NCBI RefSeq assembly: GCF_030867145.1
Contig: NC_134422.1
Coordinates: forward strand, 4,406,001-4,470,000
DNA from: Opisthocomus hoazin
Taxonomy: Eukaryota > Chordata > Aves > Opisthocomiformes > Opisthocomidae
Reading direction: 5' to 3'
Length of the DNA stretch: 64,000 nucleotides
Shown: positions 35,001-47,680 of the stretch, piece after piece
Layout of the letters: the number at the start of each line of letters is the position of its first letter
Numbering within the stretch: position 1 is the first letter of the stretch
Program-made: the position numbers and the translations under genes
The notes under the pieces: model-generated
What the model saw: only the letters and a program-made list of their open reading frames with translations
What the model was told of the DNA's origin: nothing
The model's database searches: none

Positions 35001-38000
35001 AGTTTTAACAGGAAGTCCTGACTTTGGAAGTAGTGATATGCATGCAATAGGGGTTCATAAAGGTACTTGAGCAGTTAAATTTGAATAAGTCTGAAAATTT
35101 CACCCACTGACAAGAGTCAGACTGGGCTAAAATACAGTTACTACTTCATACTTATTTCATAATTCAAGCTACAATTTTTTATTATTACAAGGCTCCATAT
35201 GTCTGCAAATTATCCCACTACCCTCATTTTCAGCTGTCTTTCAAATAGCTGAGCAATTTGTGACCCAGACATGGCAAGACCCTGATATAAAATGGGGTTC
35301 TAGATTAGGACTTTTTGAACTGCACTAGAAGTTTTCCAAAGAAAATTTGAAAAGGCAAATTTGTTAGTCTGAAGCTAAACATGTTTTTTTAATGAAATTG
35401 ACTGATTTACATCTTGCAGCATTCCCAAAAATCAAAAATAATAAACATCTCAGACTTGCTGCCTCTGTAGCTGGACAGGTTTCCCACAGCCAAATCCTTT
35501 GATGATACTCTTTGGACTTTCTATTTTAAGAAGTCATCCCTTATCGCTTCTCTCTGGAGGCAAACTCTTTTGCTCTCCTGCCAATCTTCTTCTTGACCTT
35601 TATGTTCTGTATACTTGGCCCTTCCATCTCTTTTCCAAGGTCCTGTTTCTCTCTTTCTCCTTCCGCACTGCTAGACCCTCTTTATTTCCAGTGACAGTAA
35701 TCCCCCCTCATTTGCCAGAAGACCTCTACTTCTGCCCTGGTTGCCAAACTATTTAATCTTCTAGACCTTCTTCACTTTGCCAGAAGATTTCTCCAACTTC
35801 AAGAGAAAGTGACTGCCAAGACCACCCCATGTACTTGCACTAGTATAACAGCCAGTATTGATACAACTGGATATATTAACTGCAGGAACCAAATGTAGCA
35901 GTAAAGGCCTATGTTAATATGATGTTGAAGTTATACGTAAACATTGACCTTAATTGCACATCAAGAGGAAATTACTTTTCAAATGCTATAGCTAATAATT
36001 TTAACTCAATCTAATTTCCAAACCAAAATATTATGTTAAAGAACACAAAGAGATAGTGGAGACCACCTTTTTTTGTGTGGAGAAGAGAGGTCTGCTTAGT
36101 AAACACCTCTTTACCATGAACACCGTAAAAATAGCAATATGGTTCGGTCATCTGCTTTGTACAAGTTCTACGTGAACTCCCTGTTGTTTGTTGCAATAGC
36201 TGCAAGATAGTACCCAACAACACCTCGCTCTTCAGCAAACTCATTGACATAGTTCTTAACAAAAACTCTAACTCTCACTGAAGATTATTTATCAGATTCC
36301 TCCATGCCACGTGCCAAAAGCTGTCCATTCCCAGGGACTAAGGGAGGATGTTCTTTTTGGCCTCAGACAGAGACCTTATCTTTACATACACGTATTACTG
36401 TCTCCCAGCTACAGCAATACATCTCTATCCACTCCAGCCAGATTAATATTTAAACATGATGACGTTGTCACTCAGAAGTTTCAGGATGGATTACCGTAGT
36501 TCTCATAGTCACAGTAGGAAACCACTAACTTAAAAATAATTACAAATCTTTCAAAGTACAGCAAAGCAGAAGCAGAGGCGACCTCCAAGCCCACCATCCT
36601 TACATGCAGCCCTCCTTCCATTGAATATCAAGTTAGGTACTCCATTTTACTACGAGTTTTCAAAATCCTTAGAGGGACAAACATGCTCTGTGGGCTCCAT
36701 CACCCAACATGAACACACTTGCGCTTGAGAATTGCCTTCAGATAGGAACATAACCAAGAATCGAACTCCTGGAGACAGATAAAGTGGTTCAGGCAACAGA
36801 AAGAGACTCGCTCCTAAAAATATAGCAATGATTAGAATACCAACATTTCTGAAAGCTTCTAATAAATCTTGTTTTATTGACCTACAGCAGCTTCACAAAA
36901 ACAACACCATAAAATAGACAACTCCACAACCTCTCTTCATAGAATGGGAAAAAATAATACATGCCTACTTTGCAAAATTTTGAAACCAAAATAATGAATG
37001 CTGTATAAGTACCTGTACTCATACACGAGTCAACTGATAAAAGCAGTTGAAGTTAGCCAAAATGTCTTAAAATACTCTGTGTGCCTAAAGTGAACTCTCT
37101 GCAGTAGAAGAATATAATTTGCTTAGCTCAGAACGTTTTAGCCTACGAGCCGTTCTCAACCTTAAAAAGACCTGTAAAATCTTAAAAGCGTATTATGGGT
37201 TTGAGGGCCTTCAAGCTCCCCCCATGCCAGTTTTCACCTGGCAAAAGTACCCATCTTAATCTTCGCATTCACATTTTATGCAGTAAAGTGGAATAGCTTT
37301 CTGTTTGGGGAATAAAACCCCCTCCAGCTAAAGAAAATTCTCGCATTACAGTATGTTAAGAGGAATCTACTTCAATTGTGGTCAGTTGTCATGGAGAAAG
37401 GGGTGGGAGAGGGGAGAAAAGTGTATTCTCATGTGAAAACCTTTCTCATTTGAAAAAAAAAGAAAAGAGAAAAAGAAGTAAAACACAGACAAAACTCCAG
37501 CTCCCCTCCTTCCTGCGCCTGACATTTTATGCAAAGTAGGTGAATCTGGAACTAGAGATCATTTAAAAAATACTCATTATTCTATTTATGTACATAAATG
37601 TGGTTGTGTAAAAGTATAACAGGAATGCAGTCACAATTGGTTTAAGCAATTTTCTCTTGGCAAACCACCATAAAAAACAGGGGCGTCATGGCGCCACCAG
37701 AATCCTAAATTGTGGCAGAGAATCATCAGTACACATGGCATTAATCTCTGTCTCCTTGCAGGAGACACCCTTGCCTGAATTACTGGCCTGTCTCTTAAAT
37801 CTAAGACGTTGTAACTTGAGTTTAAAATGACACCGTAAATAAGATACACTCTCCCTCCCCAACAAAAAAATTACCTACTTTATTAAAAAGACACGTATTT
37901 CAGACAGTTTACTCCCGTTAGCGTTCCTCATTGCCAAAGCACACTGAAAGTGTAACACTAATAGGTTAATAATAGATCATGTAATCTTCAGTATTCATAT

Positions 38001-39953
38001 TGGACATGATTCAGACTACTGAGAGACTTTTTAAATATATACATATAATTAGTTAACCCATTGGTATTACATTCTTGTTACTTTAGACTGATCACAAGAC
38101 TGTAGGGATCTCATTATACCATAGCAGTTTATTTTCCCTAGCGACCCAGAACGCTTAGATGTCTTTTAATATCTGGCTATTAATCGCTTACTAAGTTTTC
38201 AAATCTTCTTTTTCCTTCTTCCAAATTTAGGCAGAGTTTTGTTAATAGAGCAATTTAAAATATCACCATTCTCTTTGCAAATTTCTCTGTGACTTGTAAA
38301 CATTTTTAAAATGTTCTACCAGATGAATTTCATGTCTCTTAAAGGAAACTCTGTCTCTATTTTAGTGGAAAAAAAAGATAAAAGACTGATAGTTTGGGAA
38401 CACCCACTCAAGATAAAATAAGGATCCTGGAAGATTTCCTGTGTGGGTTAATGGAGGCCAGACCAATGGTAACCGACCTCAGAGTCCCCAGATGAAGCTT
38501 CTTGTTTGTCCTCAGATTATTTATGTATTTTTTTAAAGGATGCTTCAGTATGCAAAGCTAAGTTTGTCAACCCTGATATGGTGAGAGTCCAAAAACTGTC
38601 ACTGATAAGTGCAACCCTTACATGCACTTAAAAAAGAAAAAAGGAACTTGAAATGGAAATATTTTAGTTGATTTTCTTATACTCTACATAATGCAGCATT
38701 GCCAAAAACATACTAACATAATTCAGAGACAGTACAACAGCATAGCATTAGCATATTAAAAAATTAGCAGATATAGGTATTTTAAATGAAACTTACCCAC
38801 AATGACACATGTTTAATTCAGACTGAGAGCCATGGTGTACTTTTCCCAACAAGTTATATGACTGCACTAGTCTTAAAAAGCTATTATTTTAGGTACCTCG
38901 GAAAAAAAGAGGGGGAAAAAAAGTGTTAAAGATCCATACACAGGGTTTCTGCAAATGAATATGATGTATTCCAGAAACAACATGCATTCACACAGACACT
39001 CAATAAGAAAGGGACTGTTTACTCAGTTTATAGCTTAAAAACCACTAGGGACTGTGTTCCAGTATGGGAAATTTTAGTACAGTGCATTGTTAATACAAAA
39101 TAAAAAGCAAGCCTGGGAAGTTAGGATTATATTTTTTTGAAAATTCTTGTTTGGACCATTAAAAAAAATATTGCTTTCTAATGTCAAAGTACGAACAAAT
39201 ACTTTTTCAGATGAATAAAATCTGTAATCAGTTAGATAAGAGCAATATGCCTTTTTCTGGCATTTAATCAAACAATGAAATCACATACACATTTCCTGAC
39301 ACAAATGACAAATGATGTAATAATCTGAAGGAGTTTCTCTATCTCCTTGGAACTTTGCATACTTGACTTGTTTTCCATATTTTGTGACTTTAAATGGTGG
39401 GAAAATTATATTAAAATGCTTGTAGCAGTTCCTCCAAACTAGCATCCTTTTTGTTTTATTGTATTTAATATAAAAGCAGCAATTATTTGATTTCAAAGTT
39501 ATGAAAATATGTACCTTATGAGAAAACAAGCAATTTAAGCTTTAATTGGTGTCATTTTTCACAGAACTGGCAAGATTCTTGCATCCCTGGCATGTTGTTT
39601 TCTATAAAACTGCAGAGCTGCTTTCAATGAATGTTTTACGAATGTATAAGTTGTTACATGAAGGTATGCAAGTGGATGCCTGGAAATATAAGATTTCTAG
39701 GGGGATTTATCCACAAAAGATGCATTTCATTTCATAGTGTATATACTGTAATTTTTCCTTAATATTCCTAATGTGCTTTGCTTCCCATTAAACATTTCTT
39801 CCATTCTTGTATGGGAAGAAAAGGGAGGTATGCAAGAGGGATATTTTGCACAGAAATAGAGACAAGGAGGTGGGAAACAACAGCAAAAATCTGCTTTGAA
39901 AAAATTATTTTATGGACATTTTTTGTGTAAAATTAGACTCCCTAAACAGTTGG
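35001..39953. other. Gene-free stretch
   Basis: About 35500-35730 is pyrimidine-rich on the plus strand and carries an 85-codon frame that is probably compositional. From 37450 to 37480 the plus strand is A/G-rich. About 38030-38340 is AT-rich with GTTAAC, ATTAATCG and similar words and could be conserved, but I cannot support it. Frames are all under 90 codons and none is recognisable. Confidence 0.55.
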
Positions 39954-39978
39954 CTTTCTTTCTTTCTTCTTCTTCTTA
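39954..39978. repeat. CTTT/CTT microsatellite
   Basis: Three CTTT-type units run into four CTT-type units. It ends 12 bases before the CR1 fragment. It is not part of the CR1, whose own terminal repeat is an 8-base ATTCTGTG type. Confidence 0.8.
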
Positions 39979-39990
39979 CTGAGAGGTTCA

Positions 39991-40060
39991 ATCACAGAAT
40001 CACAGAATGGTCGGGGTTGGAAGTGACCTCTGTGGGTCATCAAGTCCAACCCTCCTGTCC
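39991..40060 (-). mobile_element. CR1 LINE, 5'-truncated 3' end
   Basis: On the minus strand this is the last 70 bases or so of a CR1 non-LTR retrotransposon. On the plus strand it starts with two copies of an ATCACAGA/TCACAGAA octamer, the short terminal repeat that CR1 has instead of a poly-A tail. Then come GGGTTGGAAGTGACCTC (from 40015), GGGTCATCAAGTCCAACCCT and CCTGTCC. Most CR1 copies are severely 5'-truncated, as this one is; no reverse transcriptase sequence remains. CR1 of this type is the main repeat of bird genomes and is the best clue to the source. The subfamily cannot be told from so short a piece. Confidence 0.9.
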
Positions 40061-40194
40061 AATCCCTAATTTAACTTTCCTCCATGAAGCATGTAATACT
40101 CATGCCCTTATCTGTTGTGGGCATGATTTCCTTTTTTAATTTATTTAAAATTGTACCCACAAGATGTGAACTACAGGTCTCCAACACTAGTTCC

Positions 40195-40240
40195 TGTAAA
40201 GATGTACAACAAGAGACAATCCCAGTTAAAGAGCCTGGCC
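40195..40240 (+). mobile_element. Possible ancient amniote repeat fragment
   Basis: TGTACAACAAGAGACAATCC followed by CAGTTAAAGAGC resembles the 'tgtacaaacacaacaagaga', 'caatccctgccccaaagagc' part of the repeat suggested at 25999-26115. The piece is short, so the call is tentative. Confidence 0.35.
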
Positions 40241-41863
40241 CAGTTGTGCAGCTATCCAACCCCACACTAATCATGGAAAGGAGTATATGACTGTAAATAT
40301 CAAGACACCTGAAGTGTTACGATGGCCCAGCCACAAGAAGAAAGCTTGTGTAGACTCAGAGATGACCACAAACCTGAGAAGTGGCCATAACTGTTGTCAG
40401 CACTGGGGCCTTAGAAAGGAGCAAAAGGCCTCATAGATGCCATGTCCTGCTCTGCCACTCTTCTTCAATTCCCTGTCAGAAGCTTGGAGGATCAAGCTAG
40501 GAAGGGGCCTCACTGGTCCGTGGTAGGCACCTCCAGCAATAGGGTATTTCACGAATGGGTTGGTCCAGGACTTGGTGCTGTCCCGGTGTAAGAGAAGGAG
40601 TAGAGCTGTGTCAAGAAGGGTGTAGAGGAACGATGTTACTGTGGGTCCGTCAGCCCCACAGCAACATGGAGCATCCTTAACTCTCTATGGGGTCATCGTT
40701 CCCTTAGCACAGAGACAGCTGCCACCACTCAGTGAACACACGTAATATCAGAATTTCAGCGCTTTGCTTTAGCCAGCAGATACTTAGACATGACGTCATC
40801 CAAAAGGATTTCAATAAGCAAACATTTCACCCTGAACATGGGCCAAACTGGTGAATTAATTCGTTCATATACCCAGGAAATTATTTCTTCCAGAATAACT
40901 ATGTTCCCATAACAGCCTGCCGTTGCCACTGGATGTGGAGTCTGCCTTATACAGTCAGCCACACGTGAGGTGGTCAGTGTCTCACTGACAAGTTACCACA
41001 TGGGGAACATCAGCACATCTCAGTCTCAACCAGGAGGGCACATTGGTGCTGAGCACTTAATGAAGGGTTCACGGCCATTTAGTCTGTAATTGCTCTGTTC
41101 TAGGTTTTATGAGGTAGACACCAATACCTTTGGCTCACAGGTGATTCTACTCAACCGTGTGTTTACTGGAACCACTGGTGGGTACCTGTAAAATACCCAG
41201 ACACAGTGACAGGACCTGCAGCCTCTCCTCTACCCATCTAGCTCCTCATACATACCCCCTTTTACATCAAAACACCTACTACTGCAACTTTCTATCTGCC
41301 TGTGACCATTTCTTCTTTACACTTCAACATTTTAATTAAAAAGCAATAAAACACTTTAATTTGAGGTTTGTACATAAAAACACAAGTAAAAATGGTCTGA
41401 ACACTGGGCAAATACTATTGAAATCTGAGCTGAAAGGCAGTTAGAGTAACTTTAACCACCTGAGAAATGCAATAATCACCCTGAACTGCACAGCCTGGCG
41501 TGTTTTATTGCCATTATAAACTGCAATTTATACATTAAAATAAGGAAAACAGTCAGACCCATCCATTTATGAGCTATAATAAATACGGTTATGACATCAC
41601 TGACAACCAGTCACAAACTTCCATACACATGCGGAGCTCTAAAGCAATTTCACCATTACCTTTTAAATCTGTTTTCTATCAGCACACGTGTATTTCTTGG
41701 GTGCGCACACAGCCACAGGCCTGACTCAGCAGCGGTGTCTTCATGGGTCTGAAGGCGTCCTGCATTCTGCAAGCTTTTGGTCTAACTTTTCCTTTCACGC
41801 CTCTCACACCCATCCAGCCCTCACTACACTTACCATCTCCTATCTTCTCCATGATACCCACAC

Positions 41864-41879
41864 AAAAAAAAAAAAAAAA
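41864..41879. repeat. Poly-A tract (16 A)
   Basis: Sixteen A, followed 28 bases later by 21 T. The two runs could pair as a hairpin. Confidence 0.9.
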
Positions 41880-41907
41880 TTCTGAATGTTAGAGAATCAT
41901 TCCTAAA

Positions 41908-41928
41908 TTTTTTTTTTTTTTTTTTTTT
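41908..41928. repeat. Poly-T tract (21 T)
   Basis: The longest homopolymer in the window. Together with the A run at 41864-41879 it could be two retroposon tails pointing towards each other, but no element bodies are recognisable outside them. Confidence 0.9.
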
Positions 41929-43322
41929 ACAACTCTCAAAACATCACCTTAACAGAAACTGGGAGAAAAGTTGCTTCAGGGAAACCTCTAAAATGGCTGT
42001 TATAGCTCTCTTGAAGTTCCTCTGTTTGAGAGAGAAGCATTCCTCAACCATTTACGCTAAGCTGTTGCACTCCAGAAGAGTTAGCCGTTGCATGCAGCCT
42101 TGAATATTGCTTTTGCTAGATTTCTCCTTCAAACATAGCCCCAACTTTTGTTCTTTCCACTGTTTCAAGTTTCTTGGAGGAGGAGAGTTTCTAAAATGAA
42201 TAAATCGTACCTCAGGTAGCTCTTCTCTAAGAGCAAGCTAACAGGATAAGCCTATAACAGAAATATAAATCAACAGCAAAACTTTTTATTTTTAGAGAAT
42301 GTTTTTCTCTCAGAACCAGCAGTGCAACAATTTCCACGTCTTCTGCTCAACCCCTTCGCTAATGAAACCTATCCTGGGTCCCTCTGCATTACAGCTGCCA
42401 ATGCCTTTGTCACATGCACTGTGGCTTCATCTGGATCAAAGATCTTTGACTTTATCCTCGGGCTCCGATAAACCGGAGCTAAGCTGGAGAAGGCGAGCTG
42501 TGGTAACAGTTGCATGGGCCTGATCCAGCAGTGGCTGCCAAACATGAAGGCCCCCTACAAGGAGGACAACAGCTGAAGACATTCAGATCAGAGGAATCTC
42601 GCTGTGCTAAAGCCAAGAGGAGCTGGGAGTCACAAGGCGAGGAGCAGCCATCAATTTGGTAACATGCTGTGTGCGAGACAGGCTGGAGCAAAGCACCAGG
42701 GTGACCTGACAGATTCACCATCACAAGCAAAGGCTAAATACCAAGCAAGGGAAGGAAGGAACACACGTCGTGCTGGAGAAGACACAGCTTTTGATATGCC
42801 TAGTTAAACACAAGGTCTTGTGAGATTTAACGGCACCAACCCTGTTTTTTTACATTTTATCCCTCCCACTCAATGCATCTTATGCTCCTTCTGTTCCTAC
42901 CTTCATAGCCCAGTGGTGGTTGCTTTTTTCTCCCCACCTTTTTGCTTAAATCAGCCAGACTATCCTACAGAATGTATTCATGATTTTCACTCTGCACAGA
43001 AGGAACTCATCTCACCAGGGATCACTCTTCAAACTCTCCACCTTTCTCTTGCCAGGCATCAATCTCAGTTCTTGGTGAAAACTTCTGGCACCAGAGCACC
43101 AGCAAATGGACACTGGTCAAGCAGACAAATGGACCTAACAAAACACTGCAAGTACCTCGTGGCCAGCAAAGGTAGGATGGCATAGGTATCTTGATAGGAG
43201 AACAGCAGCGAGATAAGGTAAAGCCTTTTCACAGGCCTTTACAGCAATTTCCCCTGAAGACACAGTATGGTTATCTGCACACAGAAGGATCTTAGCAGTT
43301 GACAAGACTCAAGATGTTTGTC

Positions 43323-43390
43323 TTTACAACACCCCTCTGAAGTAGATAAAGAGAGTACTATTTTTACCACTTTGAGGAAGTAAAACCGAA
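43323..43390. mobile_element. Ancient amniote repeat fragment (L3/MIR-like)
   Basis: TTTACAACACCCCTCTGAAG (from 43323) answers to the consensus 'ctcacaacacccctgtgaggtag'. The later AGTACTATTTTTACCACTTT and GAGGAAGTAAAACCG answer to 'attattatccccattttaca' and 'gatggggaaactgag'. The order is right and the spacing close, with many changes. The name is uncertain. Confidence 0.5.
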
Positions 43391-46300
43391 TAACAAGTAT
43401 ACGGTGTGATTTTTCCATGGTTGTAGAAACCATGGACAACAATGGCAACTATGGAAATCAAATTTCAGGTGACTACTTCTATTCTATGCTGCCTACGGTA
43501 TATACTTCAGAGCAGTCCATTAACAGCAAGGGATACTTTTGGTCCCCTCTTTCTCTTCCTCTTTCAAAGAAATATGGATGCCTTGTTTGGTCTTCAGCAC
43601 GGAATGCTTGCTGATACCTGAAATACAAGAACCAAGACTTCCACCTTGAATCAGAGGCTTGAAAGAAAAAAGCACAGAGCTCTTCAGCCTGACTCAGTAC
43701 TTTACAGTAAGACAGCAGAGAGAATAAAGTCCACATCTAACACGCTTCTGGCTTTTAATATATCACATTATTCTCATTGTAACCACTACAATGGAAATAA
43801 AAGCAAGTGTATAAGATGAAGTTACACTTCAGATTAAATCAGCTACCTACATCAGAAGAGATCTCCTGGATGAACCACGGACGGTAGGAAAGGTGCTTTG
43901 TCTTCACCACTGGAGTATCACCTCTTCTGTTCAGCCAGGTTTGTGCCAATATCTGAACTAAAGCTGAGGGTACGATTTCTGTCTCTGACTTCACCTGCCC
44001 ACCAATACAGAATATGATCTCTCTTGTCATATCTGAGGTTTCACTTTACCTTGAAAATCATTGGCAGATGTGGATTTCATTCCACTAACTTTTTGCTTTC
44101 AATCGAGGAAGACACCAGCCAATTTGTCACCTATGTTGCGAAGTTCCCTTTAGTGAAAAAAAAAAAGCCATGAGAGGAAGGGGATAAAATTACTCCTTCT
44201 TTCAGTGTCAGTTCTTACTGCAACACACGTTTCTTTTCTGGTGCCATCCTACGCTGCATCAGGTCAGTAAGATCCCACGAAAGCCCAAGGAAGGCTTCAT
44301 AGTTTGACAGCAGACACAGTGGCAGGCTTAAAGTTTTGTCAGGAAAATTACTTTTTGACCACAAAAAAGAGCTGGGGTAAGTCCATTGGGAGGGTCTCTG
44401 CAAAGCAATGGTTAGCATAGCAAGGTTGCTAGAACATGTTGACCTCTTCCAACCTCTTCATGGCACTGGTTCTCACCAGTTGTGTAAAAGTAGTCCCGTC
44501 ACTACGGAAGCTTTCTTTTTCATTTTGAATGTGTGTTAATATTTGACAGGGTTCATTCTGAATGGCTCCAGTGGATTTGGATGACATGCTGCTGTTGGGA
44601 GAAAGGAGAGAGAAGCAAGTAGTTAACAATAATCAACATTGGTGGTTAGTAAAATGCTACTGAGAAGATGCTAAGAAGAGAAAATGGAGATGATTTCTCA
44701 AACAAAAATAAAGCTTTCTCCAGCCTTCATTGTGCATCAAAACCAGGAAAGAAATGCATTTCTAGAACATCAGCAAGTGAATCTGTCTCCTTGTGCTCAT
44801 AACTGAGCAAAGGCAGATAGGAGACCAGGCAGGAGAAGCGCTGCTCTTAATCTGGCATAATGCATGCATGCATAGACACATGGACAAGCACCCACACAAA
44901 CCTCGTGTTTGTGACCTCAGTGCTCCTAGCAAAAGAAGTCACTTTGACAGTCTGAACGTTAGGAAAATTTGTAATACAAATTCAAAATTTCAAGACTGCT
45001 TACAAGAATAGTTATGTGCATGTGTCTATGAAGTATAGACGTTCTTCCAGAAAAATATAGGTTGTCTTATAAACTGGAAATTTACTTATCTTTATGGACT
45101 TTTCAGCACTAGCACATAGAATTGTTCACTGATACAGAATAAATTCTCACTTTCATCAGAAAATCTTTTCTTAGTTAGAAAAAAACCTCTTTAGTGCTCT
45201 TTATTAATATTTTTAATAATTTAAAATGTTGATCAGTTTAATGTATCCTAGATATCTAATTATTGGCAGAGCTTCACTTACACATTGCTAATGGGACAAA
45301 CATCATCTTGCCACATTAGTTTTTATTTGGGGAAAAATATCAAGTTACAACAAATGCAGTGTGTGAACTAAAATTCAGAATATTTGACCATTTCATGATA
45401 GCCAACGGAGAAGCAGAGATTACCTTCTCTCAGAACACTGAGATACTGATCTTCTCAATACCTGATATGTGTTATTTGCTACCTGAACCAAATGTTCCTT
45501 TGCTGTAGTGCTCTTGTTCTTTGGTTAGATGATCTAAGCGGGTGGCTACTGTGATTAACGTGCTTTGGCTTTGCTGTTCTCTGAGGGACAGTGGAAATGC
45601 CTTAGTTGGTGCAAAAGGCAGGCTGCAAGACGGTGGAAATCAGACCAGCAGAATGATTAGGAATTTAAACCTTTTCTTCTGCACTGGAGCAAGCACTGTG
45701 TATGACTTAGTATACGGAGAAACACGTTAATATGTCTAGCCTTTTTCTTAGTATCTGAGGCAATAAAACAGTGCAGGTAAATTTTAACTCCAAATTCAGG
45801 CTTCTCTGAGATCTCCAGTGAAAATGAATCTGTACAGTTGTTCTGAACCTAGCCTTAATCTTGGAAGGACACATTTGTAAGCTTAGCTATACCCTAGTTG
45901 AACAGCACCGTTTTCATCAATAGGATTCATCATGGGACGACTTAGAAACATTAACACTAATTAAACACAAGCATAAAACTCTTTGCAGGATTGAGACCTA
46001 AGCGACTTCAATTTCCACTAAAAATTATTTTCGTTTCATAATTACAGCACATTTTTGCTACTGGCGTGGTGCCTGATCTCCACTTAAACTTATGGAGACA
46101 AAACTCCTTTACTGCAAGTGGCTTTTCAGAAATCCAGTAAGAACAGTGGAAATATGTGTACTTGACTTTCTAGATAAGATTTGGTTTCCGAGTTGTTCTT
46201 GGTTTTAGTTCATTATTACCATGACTCCACTAGCAGCCCTGTACATAGTCTGACTATCATTTGTATTGGTTTTATGTCTTATGGTCCACTAGAAACCTAT

Positions 46301-47100
46301 TATAATATCCATTTGTGTGTTACGAAGGCACCACTTTGACTTGCCTCCTTGCACAGCAATGGTTGTTTAGTATACTGTGAGTTTCCCCAAGCCCCTGTCT
46401 GAGCCATGATCTATCACACTCTGCTAAATCCAGGTGGGTTTGGGACATACTCTTGTGTTCCAGAGAGTTCATTTGATCCACCTGATCCCCAGAGTCAGCT
46501 GGGTTCACTGCCAGATTTACAGCAACCCATAAAGACATGTGCATATCAAAGCCTACCAATCACTAAAAAAATTGAATATTCAGGTCAATGTAAATTATTT
46601 TTTCCTAACCAAAATTTTGTCTTGCATACTGCAAACTCCTAATAATTAACAGCTCTACAAAGGCAAACAATGTTATTACTTATAAAAGCAAAGCTGAGGG
46701 TCTGCTGTCCATCACGTATACTGTATTTTATCACGGGCATACCCAGAACCTGTCCTGGAATATTACCAGTTTCAGGCCATGACCTGCAACACTAAAAAGC
46801 TGAGAAAGAAACAGATAAAAGGAGTTAATATTACAGGCACACCATGGCATTCCTATGGAGCCTCCCCTCAAAGAAAAAAAATCCTGTACGAGGATGTTAA
46901 TGAGCACAGGCATTGTGCCTCTCCTGAGATCAAAATCAAGTTCCTCCCAAGTTTGAGAAGTGAATATTGGACTCATGATCAGTCTTCTGTGGTTTAAAAT
47001 CCAAGAACCACTTAGCCAGCTATCTCCCCCACACTGTCAGCCACAGCAGAGAAACACATCTTAGGACTGAGGTAACTGTACTACTAACAACATTCATGTG
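43391..47100. other. Gene-free stretch
   Basis: Frames reach 85 codons (43479-43736, minus) and none is recognisable. ATGCATGCATGCAT near 44860 is an alternating, self-complementary ATGC run. The stretch from 45010 to 45540 has no frame of 60 codons or more. Nothing else identified. Confidence 0.55.
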
Positions 47101-47152
47101 GGTTTGTTTTTTGTTGGTTTTGTTTTGTTTTTTTTTGAGGGGGGGCAGGGGG
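47101..47152. repeat. T/G low-complexity run ending in G runs
   Basis: TTTTG-like units lead into T10, then GAG7CAG5. It is a decayed simple repeat. Two long G runs are too few for a clear quadruplex call. Confidence 0.75.
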
Positions 47153-47561
47153 AAAACTAGTAATCCCCTCATGAAAAACACACTGCAGGGTTCAATAGCA
47201 AAAGCCCTTCTGAGATGATAACATGTTTCAGACCATTAGTGTAAACAACTATATATCTAATATTTCATTTTCTCAGAACACATGCACTTTAAACTTCTCG
47301 TGGGCCTTTTCCAACTACTTTTCTAAAATGATAGCATCAAGCCAAGGCCAAAATATTACTCTGTCTGCTCAGACCCGACATACAAATACTGCCATTTATA
47401 TTGACAAAACAGTTAGGCAGTCTGACCATAGGCGCTGCCACAGGTGCCACAGAGATCTTGTGATCCGGAGCGAGACTGGGGAGCCCAAAGGAGCAGCAGA
47501 GATCTAAGGGTGGACAATATACACTTGAGCCTTGCTGCCATCGCAGCCCCACCACCACCGG

Positions 47562-47591
47562 GCTCAGCACGGGAACCGTGAGGAGCTGAGC
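47562..47591. repeat. Bulged GC-rich hairpin
   Basis: GCTCAGCACGG pairs with CCGTG plus CTGAGC: an 11-bp stem, a 3-base GAA loop and a 5-base bulge (AGGAG) on the 3' side. It lies in a small GC-rich patch (about 47420-47600) that retains several CpGs. It is too short for a microRNA precursor. Confidence 0.6.
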
Positions 47592-47638
47592 ACGAGCTAT
47601 TTCTGCTTTGAATGTTATTATTTGTACTACCGGAGTCC

Positions 47639-47680
47639 TATTTTGAGTATTTTGAGTTCTATTTTGAGATATTTGAGTAC
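47639..47680. repeat. Four-unit tandem repeat of ATTTTGAG
   Basis: ATTTTGAG recurs with 10-12 base spacing, the last copy having lost a T. Just upstream, GTTATTATTTGTACTACCGG (47614-47633) looks like the beginning of the old repeat suggested at 25999, so the array may have grown from its edge. Confidence 0.7.

Larger units (their letters stand above)
40241..43322. other. Gene-free stretch with paired A and T runs
   Basis: The segment 40310-40700 is somewhat GC-richer without any long frame. Poly-A (41864-41879) and poly-T (41908-41928) face each other. From 42320 to 43190 there are overlapping frames of 67-121 codons (for example 42820-43185, plus), none recognisable. No gene can be supported. 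Confidence 0.5.

Noticed and set aside
44850..44875. ATGCATGCATGCAT as a seed-type RY element
   Set aside because: The RY element is a plant motif; here it is simply a short ATGC repeat.
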